A DNA stretch of 33,900 bases. Source: JBBSEX01 sp038239345. GTDB lineage: Bacteria; Acidobacteriota; Terriglobia; Bryobacterales; Bryobacteraceae. The notes under the pieces are model-generated. The model was not told where the DNA came from. It searched no databases and worked only from the letters and a program-made list of their open reading frames with translations. The stretch is from assembly GCA_038239345.1 (NCBI GenBank), contig JBBSEX010000031.1, positions 1 through 33,900 of the forward strand, read 5' to 3'. Of this stretch, positions 15,006-22,800 are shown piece by piece. Made by a program: the position numbers and the translations under genes. Numbering within the stretch: the first letter of the stretch is position 1; each line of letters opens with the position of its first letter.

Positions 15006-16208
15006 CTATTTCTTCCGCTTGGCCAGCAGCAGGTTCGACTGGATCTTGCTGAAGCCATATCCAATGCGGAATTTCAGTTCCTTTACGCCCGGTTCGCCGA
15101 AGGCTTTTTTCAAATCTTTTTGCTGCAGGTAGCGAAAGCTGCCGTAGGGTTTGTCGTAGCCGCCGAACAGCTGCACGTTCCACGATCCCGGTTCGAAGAA
15201 GTGATACGGAATCCCCGAATCGTCCTGTAGAACCGTGTCGCTGCCTTCGATCACTTTCTTGTCGATGACGGAAAATTCCTTGCGGTGGGTCATGTAGGAA
15301 GTCGATTTGAAGTATGTCGAGACGCGGCCCAGGCTGTCGAAGAATTTTAGAAAAGGCAGATCGTCGTTCAAATGATCGTTGTCCAAATTTACTGAGAAGT
15401 AATAGAGCTTGTGCTTGGACTTGTCGGCGTCATTGTCGAATTGAATCTCGACGCCTTTGTTGGCAATTCTGCCTTGGGCCTTGAATTCAGCGTCGCGATC
15501 GATGACACGGCCCTGATCGTCCAGGCGCACATAGGAGTATCCGGTAACGGTGTGATGCGTGCGAACCAGGAACATCAGCAACGTCGGAAGCAGACCGTCG
15601 GCTACCTGTCCGCGGAATTGCCGGTCCATCTGCCGGGTTATGAAAAAACTGCGCGACAGAACGGACGCGATTGTTTCGCGGACCTGGCCCAATTCGGTAT
15701 CAAGCGATTTGCGCGTGATCTGCTTGCGGGTGGGCAGGGTACCGGCGGGTTCCAGGCCAACCAGAACGTAAGCCGGAGCGTTGGGAAAAAAGATCTGGGC
15801 CGTCAGAATGTCCGGGCCGCCGAATGGATAGAAGAGATTGGTGCCATCGACGGGGGCGCCAGTCAGCTCCGTTTTCTGAAAGTCGGCCATTGGCGGAACC
15901 CGGCTTTCGTCGTAGCGCTTCCAGGCCCGATCCAGTTCCTTGTTGTGCGCAATCCAGCCGGGATCGCTTTCCAGGTCTTTGAACGGACTGCCTTCGGCGC
16001 CGGGCATTCCAGCCAGGAATCGACCAACATCGTCACCGCCTTTTAATGGCGCGATCCGTTCGACAGCCGCTGGAGCCGAGGCTTTGGCGGGCGTCTCCGC
16101 TCCGCTTTGGGCCGTCTGTCCACTGTGTCCACATGAAATCAGAATTCCCGCTACGGGCAGAGCGAGGGAACGTCGAAGAAGGTACGGTAACAAACTCCCA
16201 TAGTACAT
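15006..16208 (-). CDS. Conserved lipoprotein of unknown function
   Basis: The 400-residue product has an N-terminal signal sequence with a lipobox LISC (Cys at about residue 26), then a low-complexity Ala/Ser/Pro linker to about residue 50. It is therefore expected to be lipid-anchored at the envelope. The folded part is mixed alpha/beta with a FFPNAPAYVLVGLEPAGT stretch near the middle and ends basic (LLLAKRKK). It resembles uncharacterised lipoproteins, but no function can be assigned. It is the last gene of a leftward run after hfq, with a hairpin in the gap. Confidence 0.65.
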   Translation of the reverse strand: MYYGSLLPYLLRRSLALPVAGILISCGHSGQTAQSGAETPAKASAPAAVERIAPLKGGDDVGRFLAGMPGAEGSPFKDLESDPGWIAHNKELDRAWKRYDESRVPPMADFQKTELTGAPVDGTNLFYPFGGPDILTAQIFFPNAPAYVLVGLEPAGTLPTRKQITRKSLDTELGQVRETIASVLSRSFFITRQMDRQFRGQVADGLLPTLLMFLVRTHHTVTGYSYVRLDDQGRVIDRDAEFKAQGRIANKGVEIQFDNDADKSKHKLYYFSVNLDNDHLNDDLPFLKFFDSLGRVSTYFKSTSYMTHRKEFSVIDKKVIEGSDTVLQDDSGIPYHFFEPGSWNVQLFGGYDKPYGSFRYLQQKDLKKAFGEPGVKELKFRIGYGFSKIQSNLLLAKRKK

Positions 16209-16237
16209 TTGTTTGGCGCACTATAGGAAATATTTTG

Positions 16238-16264
16238 CATTAACGGGACTACATACCGTTAGTG
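16238..16264 (-). terminator. Possible hairpin at the end of the Hfq-like gene
   Basis: CATTAACGG (16238-16246) and CCGTTAGTG (16256-16264) can pair as a nine-base stem with one G-U and a nine-base loop, beginning at the stop codon of the Hfq-like gene. The following bases on the coding strand are A/T-rich (CAAAATATTT) but not a clean U-run, so it may be an attenuator or only a weak terminator. Confidence 0.35.
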
Positions 16265-16561
16265 CGCTTTATACATGTACTTGATGCTGGGCTTGAAGAT
16301 CAGGAGGTTCGGGCCAGCCTCGCGATTTACCTTCAGACAATTTTTGTCGTACCACTCGATGACACCTTCCAGCGTTTCGCCGTCGGTTAGGACCAGGATC
16401 ATCGGCGTCTTCGACTGCATCTGCTTCATGTAGTAAAAATTTTCCGCGTTGGTCTGATCCGGCGGAACGATCTTTTTGGGCGCAGCCTTCTTATTGGGCG
16501 CCGCCTGATCCTTCATTTCGTTCAGTGAGGGACGTATCAGCTTGCGGTTGGCGGACTCCAC
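16259..16561 (-). CDS. hfq: Hfq-like RNA-binding (Sm-fold) protein
   Basis: The start is GTG 16559-16561, set by an AAGGAG at 16569-16574; a longer frame to 16624 lacks such a site. The 100-residue product has a basic, disordered N-terminal extension (about 35 residues, KKAAPKKIVPP) and an Sm core: Sm1-like strands PMILVLTDGETLEGVIEWYD and a closing LLIFKPSIKYMYK in the position of the Hfq YKHAIS motif. Lys is kept but the His is Pro. Hfq proteins form hexameric rings that pair small RNAs with messengers. The closing motif and the N-terminal extension make this a divergent member. Confidence 0.75.
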   Translation of the reverse strand: MESANRKLIRPSLNEMKDQAAPNKKAAPKKIVPPDQTNAENFYYMKQMQSKTPMILVLTDGETLEGVIEWYDKNCLKVNREAGPNLLIFKPSIKYMYKAH

Positions 16562-16697
16562 GGCGGTGCTCCTTCGTATAAAGAAAACGGATAAAAAGCG
16601 ACCATCCTGTGGCTCTGTCCACAAAATAGCCAGCGTAGGATTCTTGCTAAATTATTGCTTATTAATATCATATCCAAACAAGCGCTCGCAACACTAC

Positions 16698-17753
16698 TCA
16701 AACCCCCACGCCGCGGGGAGTTGCGGGTACAGAGCCGCGAAGTTCCAGCACCAAAGCATCCAGCGCGATCCCCTTTTGAATGTTCCGGCGCAAGAGTTCC
16801 AGCAGTTCATCCACTCTGACTACCGACTTTCGGATCCACTCGAAGGGCACTCGGGCGGCCAAGGGGCGTAAAGCCTGTTCGATGTCCCGATTGCGAATCT
16901 CCGCTGCGCCGTACTTCAATCCCACCAGATCCTGCAGCAACTGGTAAAGAATGGCCAGATAATAATCCAGCTTCTCTGTCTTGCGCGCCGAAATCCACTC
17001 CGAATGCTTCATCCACTCGGCGAAAGGCGTTCGGCCCGACGCCGCATCGAGAAACGCCACCATCGCGGCGCGGCGCCGGTCATATACTTCCAGATCCAGC
17101 GAAACGGCGACTCCGGGACTTCCCGCGGCCAGAGACAAACGGCGATCGGAATCCTGCAGTCCGCGCAAGCGAGCGAACTCCAACATTTCGTCCGGCGTCA
17201 AAGGACCCAGGTGGAATGGAACCGAGCGTGACCGTATGGTCGGCAATAGATCATACGCATTTTCAGCCGTCATGATCAGAACCAGGTGATCGGGGGGCTC
17301 TTCCAACGTTTTGAGCAGAGAATTCGCCGCTTGTTCATTCGCCCGATCAATACGGTCGATGAGGAACACGCGCCAGCGGCCTTTCGAGGGCTTCAATTGA
17401 GCCCGATCCTTCAGCAGACGCATTTGCTGAATCGCCAACTGCCGCAGCGGTCCATCGGGTGGAAACGTCATGAAATCGGGGTGCGAAGCGAACAGCAGTG
17501 GATCGTCGGCGCGTTTTTCCGAAGTCCACTTTTCACGCTCCGCCAAATATTCAACGTTATGAGGAAGGCTCATATCGTCACGCTCGATACGCTCGTCACC
17601 CTGCAGAAGCAAAGATGCGAATCTACGGGCTAAGGTCGCTTTACCCACGCCATCGGGCCCGTCGAAAAGTAAAGTCTGGGCCACGCGTTCGCCGCGGACC
17701 ATATGCTGCAAGGCCTGCACCACCGCGGCGTTGCCGTAGAAATTCGGGAACAT
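16698..17753 (-). CDS. holB: DNA polymerase III delta' subunit
   Basis: This 351-residue clamp-loader AAA+ protein has a P-loop (DGPDGVGKAT, about residues 31-40), the block RVFLIDRIDRANEQAANSLL then KTLEEPP (about 128-154) and a sensor-1-like TIRSRSVPFHL. In delta' subunits the Walker B acidic pair is often degenerate, as here (DRID). The usual zinc-binding cysteines after the P-loop are absent, and no cysteine was found in the whole protein. It works with delta, tau/gamma and the beta clamp at the replication fork. It follows the bacilliredoxin gene by 5 nt on the same strand. Confidence 0.85.
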   Translation of the reverse strand: MFPNFYGNAAVVQALQHMVRGERVAQTLLFDGPDGVGKATLARRFASLLLQGDERIERDDMSLPHNVEYLAEREKWTSEKRADDPLLFASHPDFMTFPPDGPLRQLAIQQMRLLKDRAQLKPSKGRWRVFLIDRIDRANEQAANSLLKTLEEPPDHLVLIMTAENAYDLLPTIRSRSVPFHLGPLTPDEMLEFARLRGLQDSDRRLSLAAGSPGVAVSLDLEVYDRRRAAMVAFLDAASGRTPFAEWMKHSEWISARKTEKLDYYLAILYQLLQDLVGLKYGAAEIRNRDIEQALRPLAARVPFEWIRKSVVRVDELLELLRRNIQKGIALDALVLELRGSVPATPRGVGV

Positions 17754-17758
17754 GAACG

Positions 17759-18175
17759 CTATTTACAGTGGTCGTCGAAGGCTTTGATCAGCAGTTGGGC
17801 GATTTGCGGAGCCTGCCGTTGCTCGATGTCGTAACGGTGGAGCATGAAGACCGGTTTACCGTCGCGAAACAGCGTCATGGACGGGGAGGACGGAGGATAG
17901 TCGGAAAGCACTTCGCGAACGCGGTCGACAGCGTCGATGTCGGCTCCCGCAAAGACAGTAGCAGTCTTGGTCGGTATTACGTTATGGCTTAGCGCATGGC
18001 CGATGGCCGGCCGGGCTTTTCCCGCCGCGCAACCACAAACGGAATTGACGATCATCAACACCGTCCCTTGGGTGGCCAACACGCGATCGACGTCTTCCGC
18101 GGTCTTGGTTTCTTCTACTCCGTACTTGGTCAGATCGCCGCGCATCGGGGCAATAAGTTGTTCTGGATATGGCAT
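17759..18175 (-). CDS. BrxA/BrxB-family bacilliredoxin
   Basis: The 138-residue thioredoxin-fold protein has the family's CGC active site (SVCGCAAG, about residues 46-53), the ARPA segment after it, and the closing MTLFRDGKPVFMLHRYDIE block. Bacilliredoxins remove bacillithiol from mixed disulfides on proteins under oxidative stress; outside bacillithiol producers the thiol partner is not known. Length matches the family (about 140). It is the first gene of the pair with holB. Confidence 0.88.
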   Translation of the reverse strand: MPYPEQLIAPMRGDLTKYGVEETKTAEDVDRVLATQGTVLMIVNSVCGCAAGKARPAIGHALSHNVIPTKTATVFAGADIDAVDRVREVLSDYPPSSPSMTLFRDGKPVFMLHRYDIEQRQAPQIAQLLIKAFDDHCK

Positions 18176-18337
18176 GCACTTTCATTATGGACCTATCTTG
18201 CCCGAACGGGCGAAACGGAAGTACTACGGCGGCCTTAGGGCGATAACCAATTTCGCTGGTACAAAGTACCGAGACCCATGCTTAAATAGAGAGTCGGAAA
18301 CTGGTATACCCTACCAAGGTGCTTATCGGAGGTTCTT
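18176..18337. promoter_or_regulatory. Divergent promoter region with small dyads
   Basis: This 162-nt gap separates bacilliredoxin (leftward) from the repeat-protein operon (rightward). It contains a GGTAC-AAA-GTACC hairpin (about 18259-18271) and the palindrome GGTATACC (about 18303-18310), which might be operators for the rightward operon. GGAGG lies just before the GTG at 18338. Confidence 0.35.
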
Positions 18338-18916
18338 GTGAATCGCGCCCTACCTTTCTTTCTCATACCCGTATTGCTCTATCAAATGTTCTTGCCTCTA
18401 CAAGCGCAAGAAGCGCCAACCAAGCTGAATATCGTGATCGTGGAAGGCGAGGGCGCGATCAACAACGTCCGGCAGCGGGTGAACCGCGAACCCATCATTC
18501 AGGTGGAAGACGAAAACCACAAGCCAGTGGCCGGAGCGGCGGTGGTGTTTCTGCTTCCCAACGATGGGGCGAGCGGAGTGTTCACCAACGGTAGCCGCAC
18601 GCTGACGACGACGACCAATAACCAGGGTCAGGCCGTAGCCAGGTTCCGGCCCAACAATGTGCAGGGGAAGATGCAGATTCGGGTGACGGCATCGAAGAAT
18701 GGCCAGACCACTTCCACCACCATCTCACAGGCAAATGTAGTCGCGGCTGTTACCGGGGTGGGGTTGGGCCTCTCGGCGAAATTGCTGATCATTTTGGCGA
18801 TTGCCGGGGCAGGCGTGGCGGGTGGAGTGGTAGCGGCCACTCGCGGCGGCAGTAGCAATCCGACGCAGCCTACGGTTATCACTCCCGGTGCTCCGGGTGT
18901 AGGAGGTCCGCGATGA
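18338..18916 (+). CDS. Secreted Ig-like protein with C-terminal membrane segment
   Basis: The start is GTG, set by GGAGG eight bases upstream. Residues 1-24 are a signal peptide (cleavage near QAQ-EAP). Residues about 28-130 form an Ig-like beta domain of the invasin/Big type (PVAGAAVVFLLPNDGASGVF, then NNQGQAVARFRPN). A hydrophobic segment at about 143-168 (LIILAIAGAGVAGGVV) is followed by a Pro/Gly-rich tail, so the product is likely anchored facing outward. It is the first gene of a three-gene operon (4-nt overlap with the next). Similar modular surface proteins are common in Solibacter-type acidobacteria; the exact role is unknown. Confidence 0.65.
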   Translation: MNRALPFFLIPVLLYQMFLPLQAQEAPTKLNIVIVEGEGAINNVRQRVNREPIIQVEDENHKPVAGAAVVFLLPNDGASGVFTNGSRTLTTTTNNQGQAVARFRPNNVQGKMQIRVTASKNGQTTSTTISQANVVAAVTGVGLGLSAKLLIILAIAGAGVAGGVVAATRGGSSNPTQPTVITPGAPGVGGPR

Positions 18917-19854
18917 AAACGAAATTTACCTTGGCACTGGCCTTCGCCACTCTATGTGCGCTGGCCGACGAGCAGAAGATCAGCGGACCCGTCCTCGGGT
19001 TTGTCTATGATGCAAATACGCTGCGGGTGCGCCCGATTCAAGGCATCTCCGCTTCAGCTTTCGTAGGAGCGCCCCTGGATTTCGGCGTCGATTTGGCGAA
19101 GGCCGTTTTCCCCGCGAGACAGAATTACATTTTGGCGCAGCGGAGCGACACCGGCGAAGCAATCGTGCTCTCACCACAGACGGGCGCAACGCGAAAGTTA
19201 GGCGTGACGCCGGGCGCCGATCAGATAATCTTGAGCCCGCTGGGTGACTCGGCGTTGTTTTACTTCTCCGCGGCCAAGTCATTCCAGATCGTCACCGGCC
19301 TCCCCGATGCGCCGACGGTAAGCGGCGGCGCGAACCTCTCCACTTTCTCTAATCTGATCGCCGTTGCTATCAGTGACGACGGAAAAACAATCCTGGCCAG
19401 CTTCCCCGAAGGTCTGTTTACATTCGCTCCGGATGGAAGCCAGAACCGGATCAACGGGAACTCCGGCGGGTTGGCACTTGCGTTCCTGAACCACAGCCAG
19501 GATGCCGTGGTTGCGGATTCCAACGGGATCTTGTTGTTGCACGACGTCGCCGGGCAGGCGCTATGGTCCGTACTGACGACGCAGAGTATGTCCCCAATCG
19601 CGGCTGCGATCTCTTCCGACAACCAACACGCATTTATCGCCGATGCGGCGGCCGGGCTGCTAACGATCGACCTTTCCAGCGGTTCGACAGTCGCCGACGC
19701 TTGCGGATGCCTTCCGAGCGGTCTGTTTCCACTACGCGGAAGTTCGCTATTTCGCCTGACCGATTTGTCCGATAAGCCGATGACGATCTTTGATGCGGGT
19801 GGCGGGGAATCGCGCATCCTGGTTATTCCGCCGGTGGTTGAGGGAGCACAGTAA
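18913..19854 (+). CDS. Secreted beta-propeller-like protein
   Basis: The 313-residue product has a signal peptide (about residues 1-18) followed by evenly spaced strand repeats of the type AVAISDDGKTILASFPEGLF, suggestive of WD/NHL-like propeller blades. A CGC pair occurs near residue 263. The ATG overlaps the stop of the upstream gene and its own stop shares one base with the next ATG, so all three are coupled. It is probably a surface or periplasmic accessory of the giant repeat protein; no enzymatic motif was seen. Confidence 0.6.
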   Translation: MKTKFTLALAFATLCALADEQKISGPVLGFVYDANTLRVRPIQGISASAFVGAPLDFGVDLAKAVFPARQNYILAQRSDTGEAIVLSPQTGATRKLGVTPGADQIILSPLGDSALFYFSAAKSFQIVTGLPDAPTVSGGANLSTFSNLIAVAISDDGKTILASFPEGLFTFAPDGSQNRINGNSGGLALAFLNHSQDAVVADSNGILLLHDVAGQALWSVLTTQSMSPIAAAISSDNQHAFIADAAAGLLTIDLSSGSTVADACGCLPSGLFPLRGSSLFRLTDLSDKPMTIFDAGGGESRILVIPPVVEGAQ

Positions 19855-22800
19855 TGAAGCTACGAATCCTGGCTCCTGTTTTCCTCTCGCTGACCGGCAT
19901 GGCGCTGGCTCAGCCGACAATCTCTACGGTTCAACCCAGTCAGATCACGGCGGGGGCGGCTACGCAAGGTGGAGTTGTCATCGGGTCCGGCTTTTTCGCT
20001 TGTTCCTTCGTGACTTGGCAGGGTTCGTCTCTAACCAGTAATAGCCCGAACGGGAACACAGTGAATTTCACGGTCCCGGCGTCCTTTCTTACCACGCCCG
20101 GCCAAGCTACGGTCACTGTAACGAATCCGCCGGGCTGCCCCGCCCCCGGCACGTCCAGCGGTTTCATTATTAATATCGTTCCGCCGCCCACGATCGCGAA
20201 TACCTCTCTGCCTCAAAGCACGGTGGGGCACAATTTTCCAACCACGACACTGACCGCAACGAATGGTACTGCGCCGTTTCAATTTTTTGCCACCAACGCG
20301 CTACCGGGGCCGAACCTGACCCTCAATACCGATACCGGGCAAATTTCCGGATCTTATAACGGAGCGCCCGGGACATTCCCGGTCACGTTCCAGGTTGTCG
20401 ATACCTACGGGATCAGCGGCACCAGGACCTTGAATTTCGTATTCAACGCCGCGCCGGTAATTACCAGCCCCAACCTGCTGCCGTCGGCGATCGCCGGTGC
20501 ACCGTATTCGTATACAATTCAGACCACGGGCGGCACTCAGCCGTTCACCTGGTCCTTACTCTCATCGCCCCCGCCCTTCGTTGTCGATCCGGTCACTGGT
20601 GTGATCAGCGGTACCGATAATGTGGTTGAAGCCTCAAGCATCAGCGTGCAACTCGTCGACGCTGCGAATGCATCCACAAGCAAATTCTTTACGATCAATG
20701 TGCTGGGACCCGCGATATCGAATTTGCAGCCGAGCACCCTGGCCGCTGGCTCGCCGCAATTTACGATGACGGTGAATGGATCCAATTTTGCGCCCGGTTC
20801 CGTGGTGCGCTGGAACAACGCCGGGACCACGAATCTGGCCACGACCTATGTCAATTCCTCGCAACTGACTGCCACAGTTCCGGCAAGTCTGGTCGCTACT
20901 ACTGGCACCGCTGCGGTTTCCGTGCAGAACCCCGGGGGCACCACATCGGGGACTGTTCAGTTCACGATCACACCGAGCGCCGCGATTACGGTTACGAGCG
21001 TCACGCCCAACACCGCCCCCGCCGCATCGACGCCGGTGGCGATCGTCGTTAGCGGTACCAATTTCTGCACGATCAGCGGCAATACCGGGGCCGTGGCGAC
21101 TTTCAACGGAACCAGCCTTCAATCCACGGTGAGCGGCAATACGGTCAACGCTCTGATACCCGCGAATCTATTGACCAACGCCGGGACGGGCGCAATCGGC
21201 GTCACCAATCCCGCAGCCTGCGCGAACTCAGGAAATTCGACTAACACCGTCCCTTTCACGGTAGTTGCGCCGACTCTCACTGCGGTTTCGCTATCGCAGA
21301 TCATTGTCGGAGCCCCATCCTTTTTGGAAGGCGCAGTGGGCGCGAATTTCGTGCCAGGGTCGGTATTGCAATGGACCCGCAATGGCGTGATCACAAACCT
21401 GGCGACAACGTATCTCAGCCCTACGCAGTTGAGTGCGCAGGTTCCCTCTAGTCTGCTTACCACCGCCGGCAATGCCACTCTATCGGTCGTGAATCTTCCT
21501 GGGACTGCAGTGTCGGGAACTCTGCCGTTCGTGATTGTAGCGCCGTTCACCGTAACCAGTGTTGCGCCGACGTCGGTTCCCGCCGGGTCAGCCGCGACGC
21601 CGATTGTCATTGCCGGAACAGACCTTTGCGTCATCTCAGGAAATTCCGGCACCATAGGCACCTTCAATGGAACGCCGCTTCCGACAACCGTGAACGATGA
21701 CGGCACGGTAAGCGCCACCATTCCAGCCAATTTGCTAACTACCGTGGGCGTAGCGGCGATCGGATTGCAAAATCCCGCCGGCTGCGATTTCCCCGGAACG
21801 GCGATAAATACGGTTCCCTTCGGCGTTAACGCGCCCAGCATCACCTCGATTTCACCAAACCAAGCCACGGTTGGCTCTCCCGGATTTCTGCTTACGGTGA
21901 ACGGCGCGGACTTCGCCAGCGGAGCGACGATCAACTTCAATGGGACGGTCCTCAGCACCGCCTTCCTGAGCAGTACGCAATTGTCGGCCACCGTTACCGC
22001 GGCCCAGGTTGCGACGATAGGTACGAAGAATGTGTTTGTCCAGAATCCAGGTCCTTATAATTCTGCGAACGCAACCTTTACAGTTGCCCCGGGCGGCACG
22101 ATCAGTATCCTTGATCCCTCTACGATTCCGGCCGGAAGCCCCGCCTTCGTCCTGACCGTGGACGGCACGAACCTAACAAGCGGATCTATCGTCAGATGGA
22201 ACACAACTAGTCTTGCCACCACCTATATCAACGCCACGCAGCTAACGGCGATTGTTCCGTCGAATTTATTAATTACACCAGGATCAGTGAACATCGTTGT
22301 CGTTGACCCGGTCGCCGGGCCCAGCCCAGCGGCGCTCTTCCGTGTAAACCCACCCCTGATCAACTTCCCCATTCCAACATCGGCCACTGTGAACGACCCC
22401 AGCGCCGCCATAACGCTGGATGGGGCTAACTTCGTCAACGGATCGATGATCTTGTGGAACGGATCGAATACCGGAATCACCACCACATTCCTCGATCCGA
22501 ATCATGTATCGACGATCGTGCCCGGAAGCTTGCTTACCACTCTTGGAACGGTGAATCTTACGGTTGAAAATCCCGGCGGATCCGTGTCCAATGCGGTTCC
22601 GTTCAACGTCGTGAGCGGAGCGACCATCACCAGCTTGAGTCCGGCATCGGCTCCGGCCGGTTCTCCCTCCATGATCTTGAGCGTGAATGGAACCGGGTTC
22701 TCGACAGGTCCCGTGCTTTGGAATGGTGCGCCCTTGCCAACCACCTTCGTCAGTTCCACCCTGCTGAGAGCGCAGGTGAGCGCAAGCCTGCTAACCACGG

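Noticed and set aside
16608..16623. TGTGG/CCACA dyad upstream of the Hfq-like gene as an operator
   Set aside because: A five-base stem with a six-base gap is expected by chance at this length and no second copy was found.
21119..21991. 290-codon minus-strand frame within the giant repeat gene
   Set aside because: It is the antisense shadow of IPT-like repeats (Thr/Val/Pro-rich codons), without a start signal.
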